Positions 34,099 through 43,954 of a DNA stretch of 64,000 bases are shown here, in pieces. The notes beneath the pieces were generated by a model, which was not told where the DNA came from, made no database searches, and saw only the letters and a list, made by a program, of their open reading frames with translations. Every line of letters starts with the position of its first letter. Within the stretch, counting starts at the first letter, position 1. This stretch comes from Cytobacillus citreus. Its GTDB lineage: Bacteria; Bacillota; Bacilli; Bacillales; Cytobacillaceae. The stretch lies in NCBI RefSeq assembly GCF_018343665.1, contig NZ_JAGYPM010000001.1:345239-409238 (forward strand). The letters are read 5' to 3'. The translations under genes and the position numbers were made by a program.

Positions 34099-35466
34099 AT
34101 GTGGAGAAGGGTAAGAGTCCGATTAGGTAAATTATCTCCGGCTCAAGTAATTACAAGTTATTATTTACTTGCGGTAACGGTTTCAGTTTTGCTTTTAAGT
34201 ATTCCATATGTACATAAGCCAGGTGTGGAAGTTGATTTTATTGATACGGTATTTACTGCTGTAAGCGCTGTGAGTGTTACAGGTTTGACAGTAGTTGATA
34301 TATCACAAACGTATAGTGTCTTTGGTTATTTTGTTATTATGGCCATATTGCAATTTGGTGGTCTTGGAATTATGGCGCTTGGCACCTTTTTTTGGATGTT
34401 ATTTGGCAGGAAAATTGGTCTGAGAAGCCGCCGTCTAATTATGGCTGATCATAATCAAATCACTTTATCAGGGCTAGTTCATTTGATTAGAGAAATTATT
34501 AAAATTATGCTGCTTATTGAAATGATAGGTGCGCTCATCTTAGGTTTTCATTTTTTGAAATATTATCCAACCTGGGAAGAAGCATTTCTTCATGGATTAT
34601 TTGCTTCTGTTAGTGCGACAACAAATGCGGGAATGGATATTAGAGGAGCATCCCTTGTTCCATTTGCTGGTGATTATTTTGTACAATTAATTAATATTCT
34701 ATTAATAATACTTGGAGCTATTGGTTTCCCTGTCTTAATTGAAGTTAAAGAATATTTATTTAGAAAGAAAACTGAAATAGAGGGTGTCCAATTTCGCTTT
34801 TCTTTGTTTACAAAAATAACAACCATCACATATGCTGGTCTCCTTATCCTAGGGACAGTGTTAATTTTGCTTTTAGAATTTCAGCATTATTTTAAAGGAA
34901 TGACATGGCATAAAAGCTTTTTCTACGCATTTTTTCAATCAGCCTCAACAAGAAGTGCTGGACTTTCAACAATGGATATTAGTGAATTTTCCATGCCAAC
35001 ATTATTGGTTTTGAGTATACTCATGTTTATCGGTGCCTCTCCAAGTTCTGTAGGAGGTGGTATACGTACAACAACTTTTGCTTTAAACATATTATTTATA
35101 TATCACTTTGCTAAAGGAAATCGTGATATCAAAATTTTTAATAGAGAGCTTCATCAGGATGATATTTTAAAATCACTAGCCATTACACTATTGGCGATCG
35201 TGATGTGCTTTACCTCTGTAGTTCTATTATCCATTTCTGACGGTCAGCATGAGCTTATTGCCATAGTCCTCGAAGTTTGCTCTGCTTTTGGTACTACAGG
35301 CTTATCAATGGGGATCACTCCAGATCTTAGTGTTTTTGGAAAATGTATATTAATGATTTTGATGTTTATCGGCAGAATCGGGTTAACTTCCTTCTTGTTT
35401 ATTATCGGAGGAAAAGAGAAGAAAGCAAATTATCATTATCCGAAAGAACGAGTGACTACAGGATAA
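34099..35466 (+). CDS. ktrD: Ktr-type potassium channel subunit, KtrD-like
   Basis: A 455-residue TrkH/KtrB-family protein with four pore repeats, each with the selectivity-filter glycine: SAVSVTGLTV, SATTNAGMDI, SASTRSAGLST and SAFGTTGLSMG. It forms the membrane part of a K+ uptake system and is gated by a cytoplasmic KtrA/KtrC ring. The ATSPSSVGGGIRTTTFA-like segment (ASPSSVGGGIRTTTFALNIL) favours KtrD over KtrB, but that choice is from memory. No RCK subunit gene is adjacent. Confidence 0.85.
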   Translation: MWRRVRVRLGKLSPAQVITSYYLLAVTVSVLLLSIPYVHKPGVEVDFIDTVFTAVSAVSVTGLTVVDISQTYSVFGYFVIMAILQFGGLGIMALGTFFWMLFGRKIGLRSRRLIMADHNQITLSGLVHLIREIIKIMLLIEMIGALILGFHFLKYYPTWEEAFLHGLFASVSATTNAGMDIRGASLVPFAGDYFVQLINILLIILGAIGFPVLIEVKEYLFRKKTEIEGVQFRFSLFTKITTITYAGLLILGTVLILLLEFQHYFKGMTWHKSFFYAFFQSASTRSAGLSTMDISEFSMPTLLVLSILMFIGASPSSVGGGIRTTTFALNILFIYHFAKGNRDIKIFNRELHQDDILKSLAITLLAIVMCFTSVVLLSISDGQHELIAIVLEVCSAFGTTGLSMGITPDLSVFGKCILMILMFIGRIGLTSFLFIIGGKEKKANYHYPKERVTTG

Positions 35467-35502
35467 ACTTTACATTTTTATATGAATATAAAAACATGTA
35501 TC

Positions 35503-35540
35503 AAAAAATCCGGGATCGAAGTGGCGATTCCGGATTTTTT
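35503..35540. terminator. Bidirectional terminator
   Basis: AAAAAATCCGGGATCG and CGATTCCGGATTTTTT pair with one mismatch between the convergent ktrD and DUF3905-like genes. Confidence 0.88.
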
Positions 35541-35597
35541 GATTAGAATTTCTATTTAATCCAATCTCTAACTTCTGATTATTAAAAGTACGAAGTC

Positions 35598-35948
35598 TTA
35601 ATCAGTTCCTTTACTAACATCATGTGTAGGGTGCATAAAAGGGCTTGCTTGTGGACGTATATTTTGTTCCAATAATTCTTTGTTCTCAGCTGTATTCCAG
35701 CCAATATCATTTGTTGGATGCACCCACTCATCACCTGCCATAATGGATGGATCAGTTTCATCATTCCAATTTTCCAAGGGAGAATTTTCAGAAGCATAGA
35801 AGCTGTCCCCAATTATGACACCTTGAGAGTTTTCGAAAGGTGGCTTCATTTGAATGCCTGTTCCCTTGAAGCTTGGAGCTTCAATCTGATGTGGAATGGT
35901 TTCATCTATTCCTAATTTTGTTAACTTAACTTCCTTTTTCCCTTTCAA
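35598..35948 (-). CDS. DUF3905-like small soluble protein
   Basis: A 116-residue acidic protein with DETIPHQIEAPSFKGTG, GVIIGDSFYASENSPLENW, MAGDEWVHPTNDIGWNT and a PFMHPTHDVSKGTD end. These conserved-looking blocks recall DUF3905 proteins of Bacillus, whose function is unknown; many are linked to sporulation. The TTG start has AAGGAA about ten bases upstream. There is no signal peptide. Confidence 0.65.
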   Translation of the reverse strand: MKGKKEVKLTKLGIDETIPHQIEAPSFKGTGIQMKPPFENSQGVIIGDSFYASENSPLENWNDETDPSIMAGDEWVHPTNDIGWNTAENKELLEQNIRPQASPFMHPTHDVSKGTD

Positions 35949-36118
35949 ATATATTCCTTCCTTTCTATGGGGCTTGTCAAAATATACTATTAGGTTTTAC
36001 TTTAAGGATCATTTTATGAGTATTTTCAATTTGAGTTTTTAGGACGAGTATTTAATGAATAAAAAATGCTAGTGGGTAGAAAATATAAAGGAATAATTTT
36101 TTTAGGAGGATGCAAAAA

Positions 36119-36283
36119 ATGGCTAAGAGAAAAGCCCAATTTGATGCAGCTGAAAAACATACGAAAACTCCGAAGAGGAATTTACAGGAAACAGAATTCT
36201 CGGCAGAATTTAGTCAAGGAGAAAATCCGATGAAAGGGGCTAACCGTAACTCTAAGCAGGGAAGAAAGGGGAGATCTAAATGA
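36119..36283 (+). CDS. Small basic protein 1 (54 residues)
   Basis: ATG behind TTAGGAGGA opens MAKRKAQFDAAEKHTKTPKR, with a middle EFSAEFSQGENPM and a GRKGRSK end. It is rich in Lys, Arg, Asn, Gln and Ser, with no hydrophobic stretch, as in minor spore proteins such as SspO/SspP, but it matches none clearly. It overlaps the next gene by four bases (ATGA). Confidence 0.65.
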   Translation: MAKRKAQFDAAEKHTKTPKRNLQETEFSAEFSQGENPMKGANRNSKQGRKGRSK

Positions 36284-36423
36284 AAAAAAATAAAAACATG
36301 AAGGCAAATGAAACGACTAATCTCGAAATAGGTATGGAATTTGGAGACATAAATGCAAGTAAACAATACGAGGTTCCATTTATGAATGAGGAAAAAGGAA
36401 AGAAAAAGAATAAAAATAAATAA
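36280..36423 (+). CDS. Small charged protein 2 (47 residues)
   Basis: ATG overlapping the previous stop, with AAGGGGAG upstream, opens MKKNKNMKANETTNLEIGME, then FGDINASKQYEVPFMNEEK and a Lys/Asn-rich end. The tight overlap implies translational coupling with protein 1. Possibly a minor spore protein pair; no family was recognised. Confidence 0.6.
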   Translation: MKKNKNMKANETTNLEIGMEFGDINASKQYEVPFMNEEKGKKKNKNK

Positions 36424-36447
36424 AACCGGCCTCCTCGCCGGTTTTAT
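36422..36447. terminator. Bidirectional terminator
   Basis: AAAACCGGC and GCCGGTTTT pair between convergent genes. Confidence 0.85.
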
Positions 36448-38208
36448 TTATTCATTCCATTTGTCATCTGCAGAGAATATAACTGTTTTTTCATTTGAGG
36501 GATCAAAATAGATTAGGAGGGTTGTATCCTTTTTTTCGATCTCTCCGGTGGTCAAGTATTTATCTAAATTAAATGAAAGCTTTTCAATTAATGTGTGTTT
36601 GTATAATTCCTTTTCATTAAGGTCTAGCTTCAGAAACTCAGGACCCAATCGTGCAGGATTTGTTAAGATATTCTGATATATAGAAGACCTTTGCGATTTT
36701 TCATAGCTGTAGGAGGTTTCCCACCATGGCTTTCTTGGCTTATATTTTTGCCTAGAAAGATAATCATATTTCATTAGTCCTTCAGCAATATCTATGCTGG
36801 CAATATTTTTATCTTGAAGAAATTCATAAAGGCGTTTGAATAGATCCTCTAATTGGTGGCCAATTCTTGACCAGCCTTTTTCCTCCCAAAAGCTGCCGAA
36901 ATCCTGAAAGAAATCAAATGAAGATGGGAATGTTTTTGTAACAAGATATTCGATGGTAAAATCCATGCGATGATCATTCCAATATTTCTCTAGAACATCC
37001 TCAACTTGTTTAATACGGATAATATCATCAAATGAGAGTACATTATTCCCAAGCATTTCGTATGGTGAGTGGTCCATATAAATGTATTGGTGTTGTTCAG
37101 CCCGTAAGCGCAGTCCTGTTCCTCTCAAAAGCTTTAGGAAGCCAAGCTGTAGCTCTTCTGGTCTCATGGCAAATACATCATTGAATGTCTTCCTAAAGGA
37201 ATGATAATCTTCTTCAGGAAGTCCAGCGATTAGATCGAGATGCTGATCGATTTTTCCTCCATTTTTCACCATTGTGACTGTTCGAGTAAGCTTTTCAAAG
37301 TTCTGTTTTCTCATTACAAGCTCATTCGTGTAATCATTTGTAGATTGAACTCCAATTTCGAATCGGAATAAACCAGCAGGGGCTTCATTATTTAGAAACT
37401 CAATAACCTCTGGCCTCATAATATCAGCTGTAATCTCAAACTGGAATACAGTACCTGGCAAATGTTCATCAATAAGAAATTGAAACATTTCCATTGCATA
37501 GCTTCTGCTAATATTAAATGTCCGGTCGACAAACTTAATCGTCTTCGCTCCATTTTGCATTAAATAGCGAATATCCTCTTTAATTTTTTCCCGATCAAAG
37601 TATCGAACGCCTACTTCAATAGATGAGAGGCAGAATTGGCAGCTAAAAGGGCAGCCGCGGCTGGTCTCGATATAAGTAACCCGCTTTGAAAGGTGAGGAA
37701 TATCCTCTTCAAATCTGAAAGGAGAAGGCAGCTCACGAAGATCCAGCTTGTTGCGCTGAGGATTTATTTTTATTTGGCTATCTTCGCGAAAAGCAATGCC
37801 ATGAACATTTTCAAGCTTTAATTCTCCGCTAAGCTCAGTAAGCAGTTGCTTGAATGTTTCTTCCCCTTCGCCAATAACAATAAAGTCAAAATCTTTGACC
37901 TTTTCCATCCATTCTAAAACATCGTAAGATACCTCAGGTCCTCCTACTATGATTTGGATAGCAGGGTTTATCTTTTTGATCATATTGATCACTTTAATCG
38001 TTTCTTCCATATTCCAGATATAACAGCTAAAGCCAATCACATCAGGCTTTTTTTGAATTAAATCTGTCACAATATTCATAACAGGATCTTTAATCGTATA
38101 TTCGGTAAGTTCAATATCAAAATCGGGCTGAGCATAAGCTTTCAAATAACGAATCGCAATATTAGTATGAATGTATTTAGCATTCAAGGTCGAGCAAATA
38201 ATCTTCAT
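36448..38208 (-). CDS. B12-binding-domain radical SAM protein (DUF4080 type)
   Basis: A 586-residue enzyme. An N-terminal cobalamin-binding-like domain (about 1-140: VIGFSCYIWNMEETIKVINM, IVGGPEVSYD, IGEGEETF) is followed by a radical SAM domain with the CxxxCxxC cluster motif in SRGCPFSCQFC near residue 195. A C-terminal DUF4080 domain is about 200 residues long. Such proteins use S-adenosylmethionine for radical chemistry, often methylation; the substrate here is unknown. It lies alone, divergent from lutABC. Confidence 0.88.
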   Translation of the reverse strand: MKIICSTLNAKYIHTNIAIRYLKAYAQPDFDIELTEYTIKDPVMNIVTDLIQKKPDVIGFSCYIWNMEETIKVINMIKKINPAIQIIVGGPEVSYDVLEWMEKVKDFDFIVIGEGEETFKQLLTELSGELKLENVHGIAFREDSQIKINPQRNKLDLRELPSPFRFEEDIPHLSKRVTYIETSRGCPFSCQFCLSSIEVGVRYFDREKIKEDIRYLMQNGAKTIKFVDRTFNISRSYAMEMFQFLIDEHLPGTVFQFEITADIMRPEVIEFLNNEAPAGLFRFEIGVQSTNDYTNELVMRKQNFEKLTRTVTMVKNGGKIDQHLDLIAGLPEEDYHSFRKTFNDVFAMRPEELQLGFLKLLRGTGLRLRAEQHQYIYMDHSPYEMLGNNVLSFDDIIRIKQVEDVLEKYWNDHRMDFTIEYLVTKTFPSSFDFFQDFGSFWEEKGWSRIGHQLEDLFKRLYEFLQDKNIASIDIAEGLMKYDYLSRQKYKPRKPWWETSYSYEKSQRSSIYQNILTNPARLGPEFLKLDLNEKELYKHTLIEKLSFNLDKYLTTGEIEKKDTTLLIYFDPSNEKTVIFSADDKWNE

Positions 38209-38412
38209 TTTTGAAACTCCTTTAAGAGTAATGAAACAACAACATATTATTATAACTTATTGTTGACCAAATAGATAGAAGAGAAACCATGCAACTCGAT
38301 CCAAAATAAAGTGAAATCTTCCTTTAATTAATGATTAAGAAGAATTAGAATAAAATAAAGAATATTCAAAAAAAGCAACAAGAAGAAATTTATATAAGGA
38401 GAAGATAGCCAT

Positions 38413-39129
38413 ATGAAAGTAAGTCTATTTGCTACATGTTTAGTTGATATGTTCCAAAGTAAAGTTGGAAAAGCAACTGTGGAAGTATTAGAGCGGCTTG
38501 GATGCGAGATTGATTTTCCAGAATCTCAGGTTTGCTGTGGCCAGCCTAGCTTTAATAGCGGCTATGTAAAGGAATCAACGGAAGCGATGAAGAGAATGAT
38601 TGAGGCTTTCAAAGATTCAAAGTATGTCGTTGCACCTTCAGGATCGTGCGCTTATATGTTACATGAATATCCCAAAATTTTCAAAGGAGACCCGATTTGG
38701 GAACAAAAGGCGAAGGCACTTGCAGAAAAAACATATGAATTAACACAATTTATCGTTGATGTCATGAAAGTCGAAGATGTTGGAGCACGATTAGAAGGGA
38801 GAGCTACCTTCCATACCTCCTGTCATATGACGAGATTATTAGGAGTGAAAGAGGCACCAATGAAACTATTAAGTCATGTAGAAGGACTTGAATTCACTGA
38901 ACTGCCTGGTAAGCATTATTGTTGTGGGTTTGGAGGAACATTCTCTGTGAAAATGGCACAAATATCTGAGCAAATGGTAGATGAAAAGGTTCATTATGTA
39001 GAAGAAACGATGGCCGATTTCTTAATAGGTGCTGATGGAGGTTGCCTAATGAACATTGGGGGACGTATCGCTAGGAAAGAAAAAACAATTAAAGTAATGC
39101 ATATTGCTGAAGTGCTAAATAGCCGTTAA
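38413..39129 (+). CDS. lutA: L-lactate utilisation protein LutA
   Basis: A 238-residue protein with two CCG domains ([12 protein letters not shown] and [11 protein letters not shown]), as in heterodisulfide-reductase-like subunits. LutABC oxidises L-lactate to pyruvate through iron-sulfur proteins. ATAAGGAGA precedes the ATG. It heads a tight three-gene operon. Confidence 0.96.
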   Translation: MKVSLFATCLVDMFQSKVGKATVEVLERLGCEIDFPESQVCCGQPSFNSGYVKESTEAMKRMIEAFKDSKYVVAPSGSCAYMLHEYPKIFKGDPIWEQKAKALAEKTYELTQFIVDVMKVEDVGARLEGRATFHTSCHMTRLLGVKEAPMKLLSHVEGLEFTELPGKHYCCGFGGTFSVKMAQISEQMVDEKVHYVEETMADFLIGADGGCLMNIGGRIARKEKTIKVMHIAEVLNSR

Positions 39130-39168
39130 GAAGGATGAAAACTAAATTTTTTCATAAAGGGGGTCAAA

Positions 39169-40602
39169 ATGATGGCTATGAAAATAGGTAATGATCATTT
39201 TAATGAGAGAGTCGATGCTGGAATTAACAATGCCTTTATGAGAGGAGCTGTTTCTTTAGGTCAAGAAAGGCTTCAGACTAGGCGGCTTTTGGCTGCTGAG
39301 GAGCTAGGGAATTGGGAGGAATGGCGCTCACTTGGAGAAGAAATCAGGCAGCATGTTCTTGAAAACTTAGATTTCTATTTATTTCAGTTAAGTGAGAATG
39401 TGGCGAATAGAGGTGGACATGTATTTTTTGCGGAAACAGCAGAAGAAGCAAGACAATATATTCGAGATGTTATTGAAATGAAAAACGCGCACAAGATCGT
39501 GAAATCAAAGTCAATGGTTACCGAAGAAATTCATTTAAATGCCTGTCTAGAGGAAATAGGTTGTGAAGTGATAGAAACCGATTTAGGCGAATACATATTA
39601 CAGCTTGATGATCATGATCCGCCTTCACATATAGTTGCCCCTGCCATTCATAAGAATAAAGAGCAAATTAGGGATATTTTCTCAAAAAAATTAAGCTATG
39701 AAAAGACAGAGAAACCAGAAGAATTAGCAGCACATGCCCGGAAGATGCTTCGGAAGGAGTTTTTGACTGCTGATGTAGGGATTACAGGCTGCAATTTTGC
39801 TGTAGCAGAGACAGGTTCAATTACACTAGTAACAAATGAAGGCAATGCAGATCTTGTAACAGCTCTCCCGAAAACGCAAATTACTGTAATGGGAATGGAA
39901 AGACTTGTTCCAACATTTGAAGAAATGGAAGTTCTTGTAAGTTTATTAACAAGGAGTGCAGTTGGTCAAAAGCTGACAAGTTATATCACGGTTTTGACTG
40001 GACCTAAGGGTGAAGAAGAAGTAGATGGTCCAGAAGATTTTCATTTAGTAATCGTAGATAATGGAAGGTCTCAAATACTTGGTGGAGAATTCCATTCTAT
40101 TCTGCAATGCATTCGTTGTGCAGCTTGTGTGAATGTTTGTCCTGTATATCGTCATGTAGGCGGGCATTCTTATGGATCTATTTACTCTGGTCCGATCGGC
40201 GCCGTGTTATCTCCATTATTAGGAGGGTATGAAGATTATAAGGAGCTTCCTTATGCCTCGACATTATGTGGCGCCTGTACAGACGCATGCCCTGTGAAAA
40301 TTCCATTACACGAGCTTCTTCATAAGCACCGCCAAGTAATAGTCGAGCGAGAGGGAAAAGCGCCAATCTCAGAAAAAATGGCTATGAAAGCATTTGGTCT
40401 AGGGGCAGCGTCATCATCAATATATAAAATTGGATCAAAGCTTGCACCAACTGCAATGAATCCCTTTACTGTTGGAGATAAGATATCTAAAGGGCCAGGT
40501 CCGCTAAAGGCTTGGACAGAAATTCGTGATTTTCCAGCGCCAAATAAAGAAAGATTTCGAGACTGGTTTAAAAATCGGGATAAAGGGGGAAATAAACAGT
40601 GA
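39169..40602 (+). CDS. lutB: L-lactate utilisation iron-sulfur protein LutB
   Basis: A 477-residue protein that closely follows B. subtilis LutB. It carries two 4Fe-4S motifs, [12 protein letters not shown] (near residue 311) and CGACTDACP (near 368), after a LUD domain with [15 protein letters not shown]. Two adjacent ATGs are possible; GGGGGT fits either. It starts 39 bases after lutA and overlaps lutC by four bases. Confidence 0.96.
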   Translation: MMAMKIGNDHFNERVDAGINNAFMRGAVSLGQERLQTRRLLAAEELGNWEEWRSLGEEIRQHVLENLDFYLFQLSENVANRGGHVFFAETAEEARQYIRDVIEMKNAHKIVKSKSMVTEEIHLNACLEEIGCEVIETDLGEYILQLDDHDPPSHIVAPAIHKNKEQIRDIFSKKLSYEKTEKPEELAAHARKMLRKEFLTADVGITGCNFAVAETGSITLVTNEGNADLVTALPKTQITVMGMERLVPTFEEMEVLVSLLTRSAVGQKLTSYITVLTGPKGEEEVDGPEDFHLVIVDNGRSQILGGEFHSILQCIRCAACVNVCPVYRHVGGHSYGSIYSGPIGAVLSPLLGGYEDYKELPYASTLCGACTDACPVKIPLHELLHKHRQVIVEREGKAPISEKMAMKAFGLGAASSSIYKIGSKLAPTAMNPFTVGDKISKGPGPLKAWTEIRDFPAPNKERFRDWFKNRDKGGNKQ

Positions 40603-41318
40603 ATGGCAAAGTTCAAAACAGAGATGTATTCCTTGATAAAATTGCTCAACGTTTAGGTAGAAATCAAGTGGCTAAAGATGTAGAAAGACCAACATGGAAC
40701 TATCATCCACAGGATACAGTCTTAAAGGGTGCAAGCACAGATGAATTACTTGAGGTACTGATAAAGCAATGTAAAAGTATTCACACAAACATTTTTGTTA
40801 CCAATAAAGCAGGGTTATCTGAAGTATTAAAAAATATTGTAAATGAGTTTGGCGGAGGATCGATTGTAAGAGGGAAGGACCCTCGGTTTGAAGAATACGG
40901 ACTATCATCCCTTTTTAATCAAGTATGGCCGAATGAAAATATCGACATTCATGAGTGGGACTCCACTAAAGATGATGTGAATATCAAAAATGCAGAGAAG
41001 GCAAGCATAGGGATAACCATCAGTGACATTACTTTAGCCGAATCAGGAACAACAGTTCTTTTCAGCAGCAAGGATAGAGGAAGAAGCATTAATTTCTTAC
41101 CTTCAGCGTCAGTCATAATTATTCCGAAAAGCTCGATTGTCCCTCGTATGACTCAGGCAGCTAGACTCCTAAGGGACAAAATAAAAAAAGGTGAGCATCT
41201 TTCCTCCTGCATAAATTTAATTACAGGTCCAAGCAACTCGGCAGATATTGAAATGAATTTAGTTGTCGGTGTACATGGGCCAGTGAAAGCTGCTTATATT
41301 GTTGTTGAGGATGTATAA
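40599..41318 (+). CDS. lutC: L-lactate utilisation protein LutC
   Basis: A 239-residue LUD-domain protein with [20 protein letters not shown] and the [20 protein letters not shown] end typical of LutC. GTG start inside the lutB stop (GTGA), with AAAGGGGG upstream. It completes the lactate oxidation complex. Confidence 0.95.
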   Translation: MNGKVQNRDVFLDKIAQRLGRNQVAKDVERPTWNYHPQDTVLKGASTDELLEVLIKQCKSIHTNIFVTNKAGLSEVLKNIVNEFGGGSIVRGKDPRFEEYGLSSLFNQVWPNENIDIHEWDSTKDDVNIKNAEKASIGITISDITLAESGTTVLFSSKDRGRSINFLPSASVIIIPKSSIVPRMTQAARLLRDKIKKGEHLSSCINLITGPSNSADIEMNLVVGVHGPVKAAYIVVEDV

Positions 41319-41334
41319 AGTAATTCAAATAAAA

Positions 41335-41355
41335 AAGTAGATTAAGAATCTACTT
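41335..41355 (+). terminator. Hairpin after lutC
   Basis: AAGTAGATT and AATCTACTT form a 9-bp stem with a 3-base loop; the U-tail is weak. Confidence 0.5.
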
Positions 41356-41372
41356 GGAAAATATAGTTATGG

Positions 41373-41471
41373 CTAAACTATATATTGGTAATAAGGCACT
41401 TCTTGCTCAGTATCGTCAAACCATTTTGTTCCTTTATATGTAAAACCGATTTTTTCTAGTATTTTTAATGA
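41373..41471 (-). pseudogene. C-terminal remnant of a GNAT acetyltransferase
   Basis: Between lutC and the L,D-transpeptidase, the minus strand reads SLKILEKIGFTYKGTKWFDD and on to TEQEVPYYQYIV-stop at 41373. The S-x-x-x-LEKIGF segment followed by a YYxY end is the classic C-terminus of GNAT N-acetyltransferases. The frame is closed by TGA ten bases further upstream (41481), so only the last ~33 codons remain. Confidence 0.65.
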
Positions 41472-41480
41472 CAAAAAAAG

Positions 41481-41816
41481 TCATCTATGAATATAAACAC
41501 TAGTACCAACCGGAACTTTAGATGATAAATCTAGAACATCTTGATTAAACATTCTAATACATCCATGTGAGACATCCTTTCCGATTGATGCTGGGTTATT
41601 TGTTCCGTGTATACCGTAATGAGGTTGTGACAATCCCATCCAAAGCACACCAAATGGTCCGCCGGGATTAGGTTGTTTATTGATGATTTTGTATGTCCCG
41701 GAAGGTGTTGGTGATAGTATTTTACCTACTGCAATGGGGTAAGTTTTTATTAGCCTATTTCCATCAAAAAGCTTTAATTGATGTTTTGAAGTAGATACGT
41801 CAATCCATCTCGCCAC
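41481..41816 (-). CDS. L,D-transpeptidase (YkuD domain)
   Basis: A 111-residue YkuD-domain protein with [14 protein letters not shown] and [15 protein letters not shown], which contain the catalytic His and Cys. It should make or modify 3-3 peptidoglycan cross-links. The frame is open further upstream, but that extension runs through the terminator of the gene before it (41875-41906). GTG at 41816, with GGAG nine bases upstream, is therefore chosen. There is no signal peptide or LysM domain. Confidence 0.82.
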   Translation of the reverse strand: MARWIDVSTSKHQLKLFDGNRLIKTYPIAVGKILSPTPSGTYKIINKQPNPGGPFGVLWMGLSQPHYGIHGTNNPASIGKDVSHGCIRMFNQDVLDLSSKVPVGTSVYIHR

Positions 41817-41874
41817 GAAGATCAACTCCATATTTTTGATCATTGTATGATGAATACTGGCAATTGTTAATAGA

Positions 41875-41906
41875 AAAAGACCCTTACTCGATGAGTAAGG
41901 GCTTTT
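41875..41906 (-). terminator. GNAT gene terminator
   Basis: CCCTTACTC and GAGTAAGGG form a 9-bp stem with a 3-base loop; the minus strand ends in TCTTTTT. Confidence 0.88.
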
Positions 41907-42414
41907 AAGCTTCAAATGCAAATAGCTTAAGTTCTTCAGAATCATTAGGGAGTTGAATCAGTCGTTCAAACTGTAATCCCACTTTTTCAAGTAGTTTGGC
42001 TGAAGTGTGATTGTCTTGAGCGGTGATCGCCACAATGCGATTCAACCCCAACGTATCTTTTCCATATGCCATTACAGCAGAGGCTGCTTCATAGGCGTAT
42101 CCTTTTCCCCAATACTTTGGTAGAAAGGCATATCCAAGATCGACATCTTCCAATGTATCCCTTTTTACTAGACCACAGATTCCAATCGGAACATGATCTT
42201 CTTTGCGCTCCACCAAATAGAAACAGAAACCGAATTGCTCATACGAGCGAACTGCTCCATTCAGTATATAAGCTTGTGCGTCTTCTAGTGTTCTCACACC
42301 GCGATCGCCTATGAATTGCAACCAAGAGGGGTCATTCAAAAGCTCTAAGATAAATGCTGCATCGTCAGTTGTTTGTAAGCGGAGGATAAGCCGCTCTGTT
42401 TCAAGAATTTTCAA
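41905..42414 (-). CDS. GNAT-family N-acetyltransferase (RimJ/RimL type)
   Basis: A 169-residue GNAT protein starting [10 protein letters not shown], with [21 protein letters not shown] (acetyl-CoA pyrophosphate loop) and [19 protein letters not shown]. It transfers an acetyl group from acetyl-CoA to an amine of an unknown acceptor. The TTG start has no clear ribosome site but gives the normal family N-terminus. Confidence 0.87.
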   Translation of the reverse strand: MKILETERLILRLQTTDDAAFILELLNDPSWLQFIGDRGVRTLEDAQAYILNGAVRSYEQFGFCFYLVERKEDHVPIGICGLVKRDTLEDVDLGYAFLPKYWGKGYAYEAASAVMAYGKDTLGLNRIVAITAQDNHTSAKLLEKVGLQFERLIQLPNDSEELKLFAFEA

Positions 42415-42631
42415 AGGAAATACACCAGCCTCTCAGAATTTTATCCTAGCGAGAATTTGTGATTCTATTTTATCATATGCCTCATTTTATCTTAAACTTT
42501 AAGGATAGTGAAGTACTTTCAGGAAGGTTATCAAAGCGTCAACCTAGTCCGATGTTTATAATTGGGGAATTGAAAGTACTGTTGATAAAAAGAGCTCTTC
42601 TCGCTTGAAGAGGGGCTGTGAAAATTTAGGG

Positions 42632-42787
42632 TTAAATTACTACCTTATTTGTAGAAATTGATTCATAAAATACCCAATTGGGAAACTGTGTATTTTCATT
42701 TCCATACAAAACCTCTAACCCCTTTTTTAATACTATCGGGTCAGGATAATTAGAAATATGTTCTTTAATTACTTTGTATTGTGGCAA
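42632..42787 (-). CDS. 51-residue protein, possible SH3-like fold
   Basis: TTG with AGAGGT upstream opens MPQYKVIKEHISNYPDPIVL, then KKGLEVLYGNENTQFPNWVFYE and ends TNKVVI. The pattern (YKVIxEH ... P.P..LKKG..V ... NWVF) resembles the first strands of small SH3-like domains in Firmicutes, but the expected GWVP ending is absent, so it may be truncated. Confidence 0.45.
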   Translation of the reverse strand: MPQYKVIKEHISNYPDPIVLKKGLEVLYGNENTQFPNWVFYESISTNKVVI

Positions 42788-42909
42788 GAAAAAACCTCTT
42801 CTTTCGTTTGTTAATTATAAACAAAAAGGACAATTTTTACATTTTGTTGTGATTTTGAAACAAAATAAGAGTTATGTAAAAAAGCTTGGCGATTATCCGA
42901 GCTTGGAAG

Positions 42910-43461
42910 TCAATACTTTCGTATGAATAGTTTTGGGTAATTAATTACTAAACCATCACTAGCGACTTTGATCATAGACTCAAATGAACCACTCTTATAA
43001 TGGAACATTCGATAATCATTTCCCACATTAATAAGTGTGTAGATTTGCTCTACTTTCTTAATGCTCAGTTCAGGGATTGTAATAAAAACCATTTTGAAAA
43101 TCTGAGGTTCACTTATTATCCATTTTGTCCGATTAATGGGCAATGAGTTTGTAAAAGGAGTACAGGATATGTCGATATCTATTGCTCCGTAAAGTTCTTT
43201 GATTTCGTTCCCTTTTTGGTCAAACCATTGTCGATCTGAGTTAGTTTCAATGTAAAGGGATTTTCCGGTGTTAGGTATTTCTATACTTAGATTTTTAATG
43301 AACCAATCATTTAATTCTATTGTGTAGTCTATTTTGTTAGGAAAACCATTTTCCATAGAAATAACTGTACTGTTTACTTTCGACAAAGTATCAGAAGTAA
43401 TAATTTCTAAAAATTCCGTACCGTAGGACTTAAGGTTTTCCCAAATTGCAACCTTGTTCAT
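42910..43461 (-). CDS. Putative glycolipid-binding protein (DUF1089 type)
   Basis: A 183-residue soluble protein with GFPNKIDYTIELNDWFIKNL, WFDQKGNEIKELYGAIDIDI and CTPFTNSLPINR. The [GA]xIDxDIxxTPFTNxLPI block is typical of the putative glycolipid-binding family PF06475. No signal peptide is present. The ligand is unknown. It stands alone on the minus strand. Confidence 0.7.
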   Translation of the reverse strand: MNKVAIWENLKSYGTEFLEIITSDTLSKVNSTVISMENGFPNKIDYTIELNDWFIKNLSIEIPNTGKSLYIETNSDRQWFDQKGNEIKELYGAIDIDISCTPFTNSLPINRTKWIISEPQIFKMVFITIPELSIKKVEQIYTLINVGNDYRMFHYKSGSFESMIKVASDGLVINYPKLFIRKY

Positions 43462-43554
43462 AATCTATCATCGCCTTTACTAATATAATAATATATTTTA
43501 TCAAACAAACATAGAATTGGATATTTAGTAAACAATAGGTAAGAAGAGTTAATT

Positions 43555-43687
43555 ATGTTGGCAAAGTTATCTGAAGATAAGAAGCAAATTGTTGTTAGTT
43601 ATGACATTGATGTCCTCGTATAATCATTTGCAAGTTCTTTGATGGATGAATTATTTGGACATTTCAATGTGAAAGGTGATGATCCCT
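43555..43687 (+). pseudogene. Remnant, possibly of a STAS-like DUF4325 protein
   Basis: The frame from ATG at 43555 reads MLAKLSEDKKQIVVSYDIDV LV, then TAA at 43621, then SFASSLMDELFGHFNVKGDDP. The SFA-S-MDELFG block after a short hydrophobic strand is like DUF4325 proteins. An internal stop and the missing ends indicate decay. Confidence 0.35.
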
Positions 43688-43699
43688 TTTTACTCAATC

Positions 43700-43888
43700 T
43701 CAGAACTTACTCGGTTTTTCTACCTTAATAGAAGATACTTCACCACAATCTTTGCAAAAAGTAAGAATTAAATTAGATCCTAAAGAAAATGTTTTGTTAA
43801 TTGGTCTCACCTTTGCATAACCATCTAATCTACCTTGAGTAAATTTTTTACTCCCACAAACAATGCAGGTTTGATTCTGTTTATTCAT
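43700..43888 (-). CDS. Small zinc-ribbon protein
   Basis: A 62-residue protein with two Cys pairs, CIVCGSKKF and CKDCGEV, 36 residues apart, typical of a zinc ribbon. Between them is a GRLDGYAKVRPINKTF stretch. The role is unknown. Confidence 0.65.
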   Translation of the reverse strand: MNKQNQTCIVCGSKKFTQGRLDGYAKVRPINKTFSLGSNLILTFCKDCGEVSSIKVEKPSKF

Positions 43889-43954
43889 ACCAGCACCTCA
43901 AATATTTGTATTAATTCTTATTACGTTTTTTATACAAATAGGTTTCAATAGTCT

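Noticed and set aside
41817-41945. Longer L,D-transpeptidase start
   Set aside because: The extension runs through the neighbour's terminator hairpin and lacks a ribosome site.
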